A DNA stretch of 64,000 nt from Acidisoma sp. L85 (GTDB lineage: Bacteria; Pseudomonadota; Alphaproteobacteria; Acetobacterales; Acetobacteraceae), in NCBI RefSeq assembly GCF_009765865.1, contig NZ_LMUQ01000024.1:31175-95174 (forward strand), given 5' to 3'. The position numbers and the translations under genes were made by a program. This document shows, piece by piece, positions 1 through 8,718 of this stretch (the stretch's first letter is position 1; each line of letters starts with the position of its first letter). The notes beneath the pieces were generated by a model. The model saw nothing but the letters and a program-made list of their open reading frames with translations. It searched no databases and had not been told where the DNA came from.

Positions 1-975
1 GTAGACGCCGACACCCACGACAATCGCGCCGCCCTGGAACAGATACTGCACACCGACGCTCAGACCCGTCGTCAGCACAAGCTGCTGAAGCTGGGTCAGA
101 AAGAGCGCCGCGATCACGGTGGCCGCGAGATTCCCCTTGCCGCCGAAAAGCGATGTCCCACCCAAAACCACGGCCGCGATCGACGGCATGAGGTAGCTGT
201 CGCCCTGGAATGCGCTCGGCAGGGACATCAGCCCCGCAAGAAGAACGCCGCCCATCGCATAGAGAACACTCGCTCCGGCATAGGCCAGGATCTGGTATCG
301 GCCGGAGACCACCCCTGCTGCGCGCGCAGCACGCGGACTGGCGCCAACCGCCTCGAACCTGCGGCCAAAGACCGTCTTCTTGACAATGAAGATCACCAGG
401 CAGGCGACAATGACGGCGACATAGGCCAGCGTCGTCACGCCGAAAATCTTGGAATTCGCGAAATGCGACAGAAGATCCGGCACAGCGACGGGCGTGCCGC
501 CCGAGATTTCCACGTCGAGGCCATAGAGGAGAGCGTTCATGCCGATCGTCGCGACGATCGGCGCGACGCGGGCGCGGCTGACAAGAAGGCCGTTGATCGC
601 CCCGGACACCAAGGCGGCGCCAATCACATAGACGATCGCCAGGCCGAAGGCCGAGCTGTTCGGTCCGCCCTGGCTGTTCGAGTAGTAGGAAATGATGACG
701 CCGCTGAGTGAGACGACACCCGGCACCGAGAGATCGATGCCGCCTTGCTGAATGACGAGAGTCTGGCCGAGTGCCACGAGCGCCAGGATCGCGGCGAAGG
801 GCAGCATGCCGCTCAGCGCGCTCCGGCTGAGGCTTTCCGGTTCGACGATGCCGCTCAGCACAAACAGCAAAATAGTCGCGAGGAGGATACCGCGGCTGGA
901 GCGGAAGAGCTCGCCCCTGCTCCGCGAGCGTGCAACCTTGGTGGTTGCCGGCGCGACGTCCTCGTCGCTCGTCAT
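1..975 (-). CDS. Sugar ABC transporter permease (RbsC-like), 3' end beyond window
   Basis: Inner-membrane permease of a ribose/xylose-type ABC importer. Reading the minus strand from ATG at 975 gives 325 open codons running off the left edge. Several hydrophobic segments are visible, and the conserved permease stretches ALGQTLVIQQGGIDLSVPG (near residue 65) and PSIAAVVLGGTSLFGGKG (near residue 260) are present. An in-frame TAA lies just upstream of the ATG, so 975 is the earliest start. RbsC proteins are usually about 320-340 residues, so only a few C-terminal residues should be missing. The ATPase and binding-protein partners are not in the window, and the transported sugar cannot be told. 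Confidence 0.9.
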   Translation of the reverse strand, partial: MTSDEDVAPATTKVARSRSRGELFRSSRGILLATILLFVLSGIVEPESLSRSALSGMLPFAAILALVALGQTLVIQQGGIDLSVPGVVSLSGVIISYYSNSQGGPNSSAFGLAIVYVIGAALVSGAINGLLVSRARVAPIVATIGMNALLYGLDVEISGGTPVAVPDLLSHFANSKIFGVTTLAYVAVIVACLVIFIVKKTVFGRRFEAVGASPRAARAAGVVSGRYQILAYAGASVLYAMGGVLLAGLMSLPSAFQGDSYLMPSIAAVVLGGTSLFGGKGNLAATVIAALFLTQLQQLVLTTGLSVGVQYLFQGGAIVVGVGVY

Positions 976-1037
976 GTCGACTTACCGGCCGGCGCGTTCC
1001 GCAGCCTCACGGGCCCACCCCCTGTAGAGTCGTCCAT
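972..1037 (-). CDS. Possible 21-residue leader ORF overlapping the permease start
   Basis: A short frame begins at ATG 1037 just downstream of a strong purine-rich Shine-Dalgarno-like run (GGAGGGGAGG). It ends in a TGA that overlaps the permease ATG (ATGA). The geometry is that of translational coupling. The peptide (MDDSTGGG...) matches nothing I recognise. It could be a leader peptide, the relic of a lost upstream gene, or chance in GC-rich sequence. Confidence 0.25.
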   Translation of the reverse strand: MDDSTGGGPVRLRNAPAGKST

Positions 1038-2205
1038 CCCATGCGCCTCCCCTCCAAGCACATTTGTCTGCCGATGCGACAAACCGACAAGTTTCTCAAG
1101 CCCTCGCCTGTGGAACGGAGCCTCATCAGTTCAGCCTGACGCAGCTGCTCCATAGCTACCTCCTATGGATGATCTGCCCGGGCCGCGATCTCCATAATGC
1201 AGCCTGCGCCATGGGATCGCTACTATCGTTGGAGATGAAGCCGGACCAGGACGCCACGGCGATGCGCGGATATCCTGACTGACCATGTTTCCAAAGAGCC
1301 ACCGGCCTCAACGGCCGTTCGAGAATGGTCCGCCATGCCTGCCCGCCTCTTTCCCAAGCCATCCATCCAACATTCCGGAGGACGATCGCTCGCCGAAATG
1401 GACCCCGCGGACCAAGGCCAATTATTATCCATCCGGTTTCATTTCCAGTACCGGTTCTTGTTCACAAGATACACGCGCCGGGACTTATGTAAACCTTCCC
1501 GTGCGTCATCAGATGCTTTTGCCGCCTGCGCCGCGACTTCGTGATCCCATCAACAACTGCTCGAGCGATAAGTCTGGCAAATCGTCGTAGTGGCATCGAA
1601 GCTCCGTCAGAAGGGGTAAGGGTTGCAAGGATGCTACCCGCAATGCCATCTCGCCTGCGCCGCTGCACCGCCTCGCCGCGCGCGAAGCCGATATCGTGCC
1701 TCGGTGATTGAGCGGGCTTGGCAGAGTGGTTATGCAGTGGTCTTCCCGACCACAGGTATCGGTTTTCGATTCCGGTGGCCCGCTCCATCGACAACAGGAG
1801 ATCTTGCAGCCGGCGTAAGCGGCTCGCTCTCCAGTTACAGGCCGTTACTTCCGCGCAGCACATTCGACACGATGTTCAGTTTTATTGCTTCGAGCGGCCA
1901 GAGGAAATCCCAACGCCCACCCGATCCTTTGGCCGCGCTACCATACTTGGCCGCGTGCACTGGCCACGCCGTTTGACCAAGACAACTCGTTGTAGCAACA
2001 AATTTCACTGGCATGTCGCGGCATGTGGTAGCGCCGCCGCTGCTTACCTTCAGGGTAGCAGGGCATCGATCGTTCGGGATTATTCCGTAATCACTAGAGC
2101 CGAGCCGCGCCAAGCGCTGAGCTGGCGTAAGTTGACGGAAGTTTCGATGCTCCGATTTCGGAACGAATTGCGAAACTGCCATGATAGATCTAGGGGACGG
2201 GCGTC
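1038..2205. other. Long stretch without a convincing protein gene
   Basis: Several overlapping frames exist on both strands, but none has a recognisable domain, a good ribosome binding site or a protein-like composition, and the longest ones run across the tRNA-like sequence. The only structured feature I see is the tRNA-Gly-like sequence at 1712-1787. The rest may hold the upstream part of the sugar transporter regulation or decayed genes. Confidence 0.5.
1712..1787 (+). tRNA. tRNA-Gly-like (anticodon TCC), unusual T-arm
   Basis: This is a 76-nt cloverleaf. The acceptor stem is GCGGGCT/GGCCCGC with T73 and encoded CCA. A D-arm-like segment follows (AGTGGTTA loop, about 3-bp stem). The anticodon stem GTGGT/ACCAC is perfect and holds loop CTTCCCG, reading TCC. 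G1-C72, C2-G71, U73, C35 and C36 are known glycine identity elements. The oddity is the T-arm. A TTCGATT loop is present, but the only 5-bp stem that forms (ATCGG/CCGGT) leaves a 9-nt loop instead of 7. It could be a functional divergent tRNA, a non-translational tRNA or a pseudogene. Confidence 0.55.
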
Positions 2206-2508
2206 GTGAAGGAAGCCGAGCGTTTGACTACGATACCTGGGCAAGACAATTTTGTTTTGACACTCTGGCCCCGAGGCCGTGCGGATTCGCCCACGCTGCC
2301 CGTCTACCTCGCGATTGATTCTCAGCAGGCCGAGGATCTTTCTTCGCTGCTGCAAGGCTGGCTGCAAAACCAGCGCGCGGCCACTCGGCGATTGGACGAT
2401 TCCTCGAGTCATGCTCCGCGTTTTGATCCGATCGCGCTGCCTCCCGCGCTGACATTTCTATCGCGCGCCCCGCTCCGCTCCGAGACAAAGACGGCGATCG
2501 ACGCCTAA
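2206..2508 (+). CDS. Hypothetical protein, 100 aa
   Basis: GTG start with a purine-rich stretch (AGGGGACGGG) about 8-15 nt upstream. The product is soluble, with no signal peptide or membrane segment. A beta-rich first third (VLTLWPRG, LPVYLAID) is followed by an amphipathic helix (QAEDLSSLLQGWLQNQ). Codon use is less GC-biased at third positions than in the surrounding housekeeping genes. I do not recognise a family. The frame is plausible but not proven. Confidence 0.4.
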   Translation: MKEAERLTTIPGQDNFVLTLWPRGRADSPTLPVYLAIDSQQAEDLSSLLQGWLQNQRAATRRLDDSSSHAPRFDPIALPPALTFLSRAPLRSETKTAIDA

Positions 2509-2813
2509 AACCATTCGATCGTGGCGAGGAGAGCATGATCCGATGATCATGCTCTCGGGAACCGACGGAAGCGCGGCGGCAGAGGTGCTGCCGCCGTTCC
2601 GCGGCATCTACCTTAATGACCAGACGTCGGCCCGAGTCTTCTGCTTAGGCGGTGCTAGGGCTCTCCCTCTTCCAATGCATGATGGACGTTGCGAGCTTGG
2701 CCATCTGGATGACCAACCTTTGCGCGCCGCCGCGCTCAGTCGAATTCATGCCTATTTCGAACACAGATCCATGGATAGCTTCAGGTCAGCAAACAGAAAA
2801 AGAGTTTGCCCCA

Positions 2814-3035
2814 ATGAAGATCATGCTCGCCTTCGCCGTATTGATGATCGCTTTCGGTCTCTGGTCCGTCACCACCCTCCCGATGAGCAACGTCGTGATA
2901 TGGCTCCTCGCCATCGCCGGCTTCTTCGGCATGCTCGCCCTCGGGCTCATGTGCGTCGAGTATATCGAATGGCGCGCCGCCCATAACGGGCCCGCCCATC
3001 GGCCGTCATCCTACCGATGGCATGTCAGCCTATGA
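2814..3035 (+). CDS. Small two-TM membrane protein, 73 aa
   Basis: The longer frame opens at 2652, but the protein-like part starts at ATG 2814 (MKIMLAFAVLMIAFGLW). Two hydrophobic helices, about residues 3-18 and 25-45, are joined by a short polar turn. A charged tail with an EYIEWRAAH segment follows. The ribosome binding site is weak (AAAAAGAG). No family recognised. The 305-bp gap before it (2509-2813) shows nothing else. A GC-rich inverted sequence just downstream (about 3041-3069) could end transcription. Confidence 0.45.
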   Translation: MKIMLAFAVLMIAFGLWSVTTLPMSNVVIWLLAIAGFFGMLALGLMCVEYIEWRAAHNGPAHRPSSYRWHVSL

Positions 3036-3323
3036 ACCACGCGTAAGGCGGGGACGCCTCGCCCGGCCTTATCCTACAGGGGTCCGGCGCAAAGCGTCGC
3101 CGGGGCCCGGCGGGGCCCGGACTTACCCGCACCACTCGCGGATCCGTGAGGGCAAAAGCTCGCCGGCGAGGTTGGTTGCCGCCCGTGGCGAACCCAAAGC
3201 CGCATAATGTGACCTCCAGCGTGCCGCTACAGTCCGAACCTATTGGACACGCATCTTTGCGGCGTGCTTCAGTCTCCTCAAAAGACTAATGTCACTAGAA
3301 CAAAAGCTGCGGGGAGTCGTGAG

Positions 3324-3815
3324 ATGGGTTTGCGAGACGTCATTGAGACCGTCCACCAGCGCGCGCGAGCGCATGAGGCAACCCAGGCCAGCCTCTCCGA
3401 GCGGCGGGAGACAGAGACCGAGACCTATGATGACCTGTTCCGCCGCCTCGACGATTGGCTGAAGCCTCTGGTGGCAGAAGGCAAGATCCAGACCTCCCGC
3501 GAGGCCGTGAGGGTGGTTGACGCAAAACTCGGTGAGCTGAAGGTTTGTACCCTGTCGGTGCATCCGTGCCCGAACGTGGGTGTGGGCGTATCCATCACGC
3601 CCACCGGCGCGCCTTCGATTACCATCAGAAACGAGATCAAGATGCGCCGCACGGACAACGCGTCGCGCCCTGACCCCTTCTTCATTTACAAGCTCGCCTC
3701 TGATGGCGAAGAGGGACCTTGGCGCATCACTCGGCGCACCCACAATCCGGGCAAACCCAAGCCGCTGGTTCTCGAGACGTTTGAAGAAGCCATCTGCACG
3801 CTATTTCTAGGCTAG
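3324..3815 (+). CDS. Hypothetical protein, 163 aa
   Basis: The frame is open from 3243, but ATG 3324 has a GGGAG ribosome binding site about 8 nt upstream and begins a protein-like sequence. The product is soluble and charged. An N-terminal helical region rich in Glu/Arg (about residues 1-45) is followed by a mixed alpha/beta part (VCTLSVHPCPNVGVGVSI, then PSITIRNEIKMRR). The C-terminal segment resembles a ligand-free loop domain (RITRRTHNPGKPKPLVLETF). No family recognised. It faces the GNAT gene across about 210 bp that hold nothing clear. Confidence 0.55.
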   Translation: MGLRDVIETVHQRARAHEATQASLSERRETETETYDDLFRRLDDWLKPLVAEGKIQTSREAVRVVDAKLGELKVCTLSVHPCPNVGVGVSITPTGAPSITIRNEIKMRRTDNASRPDPFFIYKLASDGEEGPWRITRRTHNPGKPKPLVLETFEEAICTLFLG

Positions 3816-4023
3816 CAGCCACGACTTTGGTCGGATTTGCGGGATAGGCACCCCGTCCGTTTCTTGAGTCCAGACTCTAGGCGGCAACCGCCGAGAGACC
3901 GGCGGAAGCGCATGGTCGCAGCCACGGCCTAGTGTTTTCCATTTCCTCTGCACCCGCGAAAGCATAGAGCACGCAAGGCCGCCGTCTGGCTCGGCGGCGA
4001 CCGGTCACCAGCCGGAGAGTGCG

Positions 4024-4635
4024 TCACAAGCGCGGCCGATCGAGCTGCCAGGTCAGGTGCGAGCGCACCGCCGGCCATTCCGACGGGACGATGCTGTAGA
4101 CACAGGTATCGCGCAACGTGCCATCCTTCGCGCGCTGATGGCAGCGAAGAACACCATCCAGCCGGGCCCCAAGCCGCTCGATAGCCCGCCGGCTTTGTTG
4201 ATTGAGGAAATGGGTCCGGAACTCAACGGCCAGGCAATCCAGAGTGTCAAAGGCATGGGTCAGCAGCAGGAGCTTCGCCTCGGTGTTGAGGCCGGTCTTC
4301 TGAACGCTCTGAGCGGTCCAGGTCGAGCCGATCTCCACGCGCGGCCCCACGGTATCAACGTTCATATATGTGGTCATGCCGGCGACGCGGTTACGCGACC
4401 GGTCGATCACCGTGAAGGGCAGCATCGTCCCCAGCGCCTGAAGGGCGAGGCGGCGACGGATTTCGCCAGTCATCTCCTCCGGGCTCGGCGCGCTCGTGTA
4501 CCAGAGCCGCCACAGCTCACCGTCGCGCACGGCATTCTGCAACCCATCGTGATGATCCTCCGACAGGGGAACCAGCTCGACGTAGCGGCCAGCGAGGCTG
4601 ACTGGCGCGAGGGGTTCAGGCGGTGTCTTGGTCAT
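4024..4635 (-). CDS. GNAT family N-acetyltransferase (RimJ/RimL-like)
   Basis: Acetyl-CoA-dependent N-acetyltransferase of the GCN5 superfamily, 203 residues, full length for the family. The N-terminus GRYVELVPLSEDHHDGL and the core VAGMTTYMNVDTVGPRVEIG are typical of the RimJ/RimL branch. The later part (TEAKLLLLTHAFDTLDC, then LNQQSRRAIERLGARLDG) matches the acetyl-CoA-binding end, where the Asn-x-x-Ser-x-x-x-x-x-x-x-G pattern is seen. The start is ATG 4635. The substrate cannot be predicted: protein N-terminus, antibiotic or small molecule are all possible. Confidence 0.85.
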   Translation of the reverse strand: MTKTPPEPLAPVSLAGRYVELVPLSEDHHDGLQNAVRDGELWRLWYTSAPSPEEMTGEIRRRLALQALGTMLPFTVIDRSRNRVAGMTTYMNVDTVGPRVEIGSTWTAQSVQKTGLNTEAKLLLLTHAFDTLDCLAVEFRTHFLNQQSRRAIERLGARLDGVLRCHQRAKDGTLRDTCVYSIVPSEWPAVRSHLTWQLDRPRL

Positions 4636-4834
4636 CCCGGTCAGGCTCCTGCGCGGCGCGGATAAAGGTGCAGCCGGCGAAGGGACTATCGCAAACTGGT
4701 CCGGCTACCTAGTACCGGCCGACCTCCTGGATTGGCAGTCGCCCATGACGAAGATGCGGGACCTCGGTAAAGATTCAGACGCTACCTAGCGGCCAATCCG
4801 CCGTAGGATGCAGGGCGCGGAAGGGAGGAGACTG

Positions 4835-4978
4835 ATGTGTCGCTTTGCTGAGCTTTTCGGCCTGGTATCCGGCAACTGCGGTCACCCGAACCTGACCGTG
4901 GATATCCTGGTCGCGCTCATAGCCTGCGCCGTATTGGTGGAAATCCCATCGCTCTTGCCCCGTCGCGGCAAGCGGTAG
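4835..4978 (+). CDS. Putative 47-residue single-TM protein
   Basis: The short frame starts at ATG 4835, only 5 nt after a strong Shine-Dalgarno sequence (GGGAGGAG). The product begins MCRFAELFGLVSGNC. It then has one hydrophobic segment (about residues 20-42, TVDILVALIACAVLVEIPSLL apart from its first residue) and ends in a basic tail RRGKR. Family unknown. The good ribosome binding site and membrane segment make it more credible than most short frames here. Confidence 0.45.
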   Translation: MCRFAELFGLVSGNCGHPNLTVDILVALIACAVLVEIPSLLPRRGKR

Positions 4979-5000
4979 GCCGTGGGCAAGGCCCGTTCCG

Positions 5001-5141
5001 CTAAGACGCCGCCGCCGTTCCCACGTAGAAATTAGACCTACCGTTGAGATGGGCGGTCGCGGAACCCGGGGCACCCACGTCATCGTTGGATGAGCACGCG
5101 GCGAGAGCGGCGAGCAGCAGTCCCAGAAGCATTATCTTCAT
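5001..5141 (-). CDS. Putative small lipoprotein, 46 aa
   Basis: Starting at ATG 5141 the product opens MKIMLLGLLLAALAAC, a short signal peptide ending in the lipobox LAAC (Cys16), then a polar 30-residue tail. Lipid attachment and membrane location are inferred from this motif. The frame extends further upstream without a better start. Small lipoproteins of this kind are common in alphaproteobacteria and mostly lack known roles. It lies just downstream of tRNA-Thr on the same strand. Confidence 0.5.
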   Translation of the reverse strand: MKIMLLGLLLAALAACSSNDDVGAPGSATAHLNGRSNFYVGTAAAS

Positions 5142-5213
5142 CGAATCATGCCTAGGGGTGGACCCTCTCGGCCGAGCAACGGAACAGACGCCCGCCAAGT
5201 CATTGAAGGAAAA

Positions 5214-5285
<72 letters not shown>

Positions 5286-5390
5286 GCCGGAGGCGGGTCG
5301 TGTATCGTGATCGGAGGGAGGGCGCAACTGCCGGAGATGGGTTAGGATCGCAGGCCCGCCAGCGGCGCGGGGCGTCAGCGGGAGGTTGTG

Positions 5391-6371
5391 ATGGGCTATG
5401 CCGAGGATGGCGTCTGGAACACCGGATGGTACGATACTAAGGCCACGGGCGGCCGCTTCCAGCGCACCACCACGCAATTTCGCAACTGGATCACGCCAGA
5501 CGGAGCCCCAGGTCCAAGCGGCGATGGTGGCTTCGCGGCGGAAGCCGGGCGCTATCACCTCTATGTCTCGCTCGCCTGCCCCTGGGCACATCGCACCCTG
5601 ATCTATCGCGTGCTGAAGGGCCTCACGGGGCAGATCTCGGTCAGCGTCACCAACTGGGTCATGGCCGAGGCAGGCTGGACCTTCGTGCCCGCCGCAGGCG
5701 TGATCGCCGATCCTCTGGGCGCCGAGACCGTTTTCGAAATCTATCGCCGCGCCGTGCCGCGCTACTCCGGGCGGGTCACCGTGCCGGTTCTGTGGGACAA
5801 GCAGCGCGAAACCATCGTCAATAATGAGAGCAGCGAGATCATCCGCATGCTCGGCGCCGCCTTCGATGGCATCGGCGCCCGGCCGGGTGACTACTACCCG
5901 TCGGCCTTGCGGGAAGAGATCGACGCCCTCAACGCCCGCATCTACGACACCGTCAACAACGGCGTATACAAAGCCGGCTTCGCGACGACCCAGGCGGCTT
6001 ATGAGGAGGCGGTGTTCCCGCTGTTCGAGACGCTCGATTGGCTCGAAGCGCGTCTCTCGGCGCGCAGCTACCTCTGCGGCGAGCAGGTGACGGAGGCCGA
6101 TTGGCGGCTGCTGACCACCCTGCTGCGCTTCGACGCCGTCTATGTCGGGCATTTCAAGTGCAACCTGCGGCGGCTCGTCGATTATCCGCAGCTATGGGAC
6201 TACACGCGTGCCCTCTACCAGACCCCCGGCGTGGCGGAGACAGTCAACTTCCGCCACATCAAAGGCCACTACTATCAGAGCCACGGGACGATCAATCCAA
6301 CCGGCATCGTCCCCGCCGGACCGCTGCTCGACTTCACCGGGCCGACCGCGCGGCGCAGTCCTTTGACCTGA
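5391..6371 (+). CDS. Glutathione S-transferase, glutathionyl-hydroquinone reductase type
   Basis: Xi-class GST (YqjG/PcpF family) that removes glutathione from glutathionyl-hydroquinones. The product is 326 residues, the usual length. The catalytic CPWAHR motif is at residues 63-68, where Cys63 would be the thiol nucleophile. The C-terminal helical domain contains YNGVYKAGF-like (NNGVYKAGFATTQ) and SYLCGEQVTEADWRL, both typical. ATG 5391 was chosen over GTG 5388 because GGAGG lies 5 nt before it. It ends 20 nt from the convergent NmrA-like gene. A cytosolic role in quinone or xenobiotic detoxification is inferred from the family. Confidence 0.92.
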   Translation: MGYAEDGVWNTGWYDTKATGGRFQRTTTQFRNWITPDGAPGPSGDGGFAAEAGRYHLYVSLACPWAHRTLIYRVLKGLTGQISVSVTNWVMAEAGWTFVPAAGVIADPLGAETVFEIYRRAVPRYSGRVTVPVLWDKQRETIVNNESSEIIRMLGAAFDGIGARPGDYYPSALREEIDALNARIYDTVNNGVYKAGFATTQAAYEEAVFPLFETLDWLEARLSARSYLCGEQVTEADWRLLTTLLRFDAVYVGHFKCNLRRLVDYPQLWDYTRALYQTPGVAETVNFRHIKGHYYQSHGTINPTGIVPAGPLLDFTGPTARRSPLT

Positions 6372-6391
6372 GCGGGCGGGCACCGCATCGC

Positions 6392-7255
6392 TCAGCCGCG
6401 TTCCACCAGCTCACGCAGCACAGTCTCCAGGGCCGTCTCGCCCTTTCTGGACTCGGCGGCGCCGCCCTCGAAGGCGATCCAGCCTTCGTTGAAGCCGTCG
6501 AGCATCTGAATGCGAGGCATCGGATTCTCGGCACCTTGGGATCGGAACAATGTCTCCCAACCATCACGGGGCACGAGTTCCATCCGTATCGGGCGCCCGA
6601 GGATCTTGGTGAAAGCGGCGGCGATATCCTGCGCGGCATAGCGTCGCGAGGCTTCAAGCTCGACCACACGCCGGCCCGTCCAATCCTCTTGCAACAGAGC
6701 CGCCGCGACACGCCCGATATCCGCCGTCGCGATCATGGGTACCGCATGGTCGAGCGGCTGCAGGAAACTCGGCACAACCCCCTTGTCACGCGCGGGCGCG
6801 ACATCCCAGGCGGAATTCTCCATGAACCAGGCGGCGCGCAGGAAGGCGATCGGCAACGGCAGATCACCCAGTGCCTTCTCCATGATCCCGAGTTGGGAGA
6901 GCAGGTTCGGCCGCGTCACCTGAGCGCCGACCGTGGAAAGGCAGACCACCCGAGGCGGCCGGGCGGCGAGAAGGCCGGCGTGGAGCGTGGCGCTGATCGC
7001 CCGGACCTCGGGGAAGCCTTCCGCAGGGTCGAACAACGACGGGATCATCACGAACACGCCTTCAACCTCCGTGAAGGCGGCAGTCAGCGCGCGGACATCG
7101 CTGATCTCGGCAAGCGACACCTTACAGCCTTGCTCACTCCAGGCGCGCCCCTTGTCGGCGTCGCGCACAACGGCGCGCACGCCCTTGCCTTGGGCCAGCA
7201 ATTCGCGCGCAACCGCACCGCCGACCTGGCCGGTGATTCCCATAACTGCATACAT
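6392..7255 (-). CDS. NmrA-like NAD(P)-binding Rossmann protein
   Basis: Atypical short-chain dehydrogenase of the NmrA/HSCARG type, 287 residues from ATG 7255. The glycine-rich nucleotide loop is GITGQVGG at residues 6-13. The family segments VRAVVRDADKG, STVGAQ and FLRAAWFMENSAW follow. ATG 7255 was chosen because GGAGA lies close upstream and the Rossmann strand starts immediately. Such proteins act as quinone reductases or redox sensors. Divergence from a LysR gene suggests that regulator controls it. Confidence 0.88.
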   Translation of the reverse strand: MYAVMGITGQVGGAVARELLAQGKGVRAVVRDADKGRAWSEQGCKVSLAEISDVRALTAAFTEVEGVFVMIPSLFDPAEGFPEVRAISATLHAGLLAARPPRVVCLSTVGAQVTRPNLLSQLGIMEKALGDLPLPIAFLRAAWFMENSAWDVAPARDKGVVPSFLQPLDHAVPMIATADIGRVAAALLQEDWTGRRVVELEASRRYAAQDIAAAFTKILGRPIRMELVPRDGWETLFRSQGAENPMPRIQMLDGFNEGWIAFEGGAAESRKGETALETVLRELVERG

Positions 7256-7387
7256 CGTCTTCTCCATTTCCTGAGGCGCGCCCGAGCCGGTTCGATGAGC
7301 GGAGGATTGCGACGGCTCTCCGGCAATGCGGGCCATCGCTCAACCTCCGCGCCGAGTTCCGCGGAACCTGCCCGTTCGACCCAAATC

Positions 7388-7475
7388 CGTCATGGCACGC
7401 GAAGGCGTGCCATCCACGCCTTGCCTTCGTCACGCGAGCATAGGCGTTGATGCTCGGCCTTCGCCGAGCATGACG
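7388..7475 (+). repeat. Dispersed palindromic element, copy A
   Basis: Outer arms CGTCATG and CATGACG enclose two tight hairpins, GGCACGC-GAAG-GCGTGCC and GCTCGGC-CTTC-GCCGAGC. Between them lies a CATCCACGCC...GGCGTTGATG arm. This is the only copy between divergent genes (NmrA-like and LysR). The orientation with the GGCACGC hairpin first is taken as plus. The rest of 7256-7600 holds the divergent promoters, with no other gene. Confidence 0.85.
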
Positions 7476-7600
7476 TCGGTGGGTTGAGCACGGTTCAAGC
7501 CGGTCTTGCGGCTCAGTGTCGCAGGGTTGTGCCACCAATCCGGTTTTGACCTAAGTGCGCTTCCGTCACATCATTGCTGACGAAACCGCACGGATCGACC

Positions 7601-8500
7601 ATGGCTTTCGATGGCCGGCTTCTCGCTGGGGTGAGCGTCCTGTCCGCCGTCATCGAAGGCGGCAGCTTCGTGCGCGCCGGCCTGGCTTTGGGCCTCTCCC
7701 CCTCGGGCGTCAGCCGCGCGATTGCCCGGCTGGAAGGCCGCGTCGGCATACGCTTGCTCGACCGCACGACGCGCTCCGTCACGCTGACGGATGAAGGCCG
7801 CCGCTTCTACGAGGAGGTCAGCCCCCTGCTCGCAGGTATCGAGGAGGCGGCGACAGTCGCCTCTGGATCCTCCGTCATCGCCAGAGGCAGGTTACGGGTG
7901 GATATCGACCCCTTCTTCGCCCGGCTGATGCTCGCGGGTCATCTCGGTGAGTTTCTCGAGCGCCATCCGGAGCTGTCCCTGGAACTGACCACCCGCGAAC
8001 ACCTAGGCGACCTGGTCGCGGACGGCATCGACCTGACCATGCGCTTCGGGGAGCCTCAGCCTTCCTCCTCCATCGCGCGCAAGCTGATCGAGACGCGGAT
8101 CCTAACGGTCGCCGCGCCGAGCTACCTCTCACGCCACGGACGGCCGAAGCACCCAAGCGATCTCACCGCCCATGCCTGCATCCAGTTCCGCGACCCCGTG
8201 ACGCAGCAGCCCTTCGCCTGGGAATTCCATCGGGGCCGCGAAGTTCTGCCCGTGAAAACGACGGGCCGGCTACTGGTCGCCGACGTCGGGACCATGCTCG
8301 GCGAATGCCTCGCCGGCGCCGGGGTGGCGCAGGTCATGGCGCTTGGCGTCCAGGATTTGCTGGATGAGGGCCGGCTGGTCGAGCTGTTCCCGGACTGGCC
8401 GGGCGAGCTGTTCCCGCTCTACGCGCTCCACCCGTCCCGGCATCACCCGCCGGCGAAGGTGCGGGCCTTCATCGAATTCGTGTTGCAGGCGCTCCGTTAG
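7601..8500 (+). CDS. LysR-family transcriptional regulator
   Basis: The product has 299 residues from ATG 7601. The N-terminal winged helix-turn-helix (about residues 5-62) shows the pattern GGSFVRAGLALGLSPSGVSR, then IARLEGRVGIRLLDRTTRSV and LTDEG. The C-terminal half is the periplasmic-binding-like co-inducer domain (LTTREHLGDLVADGIDLTMR). Divergence from the NmrA-like gene, 345 bp apart, is the classic LysR arrangement and points to that gene, perhaps with the adjacent GST, as target. The inducer is unknown. Confidence 0.93.
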   Translation: MAFDGRLLAGVSVLSAVIEGGSFVRAGLALGLSPSGVSRAIARLEGRVGIRLLDRTTRSVTLTDEGRRFYEEVSPLLAGIEEAATVASGSSVIARGRLRVDIDPFFARLMLAGHLGEFLERHPELSLELTTREHLGDLVADGIDLTMRFGEPQPSSSIARKLIETRILTVAAPSYLSRHGRPKHPSDLTAHACIQFRDPVTQQPFAWEFHRGREVLPVKTTGRLLVADVGTMLGECLAGAGVAQVMALGVQDLLDEGRLVELFPDWPGELFPLYALHPSRHHPPAKVRAFIEFVLQALR

Positions 8501-8718
8501 CCGCTAAGGCGCCCCTCCACAGGGTCCGCAGCCCCGCTCGGCCGGATCTGTAGTGCGTAAGGATGATATTTCTCCGCCGCTTATCCCCTTAAGAGCGGTC
8601 ATCACGCGCTCGCCCTCAATTGCTATCCTTTGGACATCGACCACCACGTTCCTCCGGAGCTTCGCGGGGGGCCAACATCGATCACGAGATCACGTCCCTC
8701 AGCTGGGAGCTGACCAGA

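Noticed and set aside
1462-1863. 133-codon minus-strand frame
   Set aside because: It runs through the tRNA-like sequence, has Arg-rich random composition and no ribosome binding site.
2543-2986. 147-codon frame overlapping the small membrane protein
   Set aside because: Its composition (many His/Arg at the end) looks like a frame-shifted shadow of the two-TM protein.
6038-7450. 470-codon frame overlapping the GST and the NmrA-like gene
   Set aside because: It crosses two well-supported genes on opposite strands and has no domain of its own.
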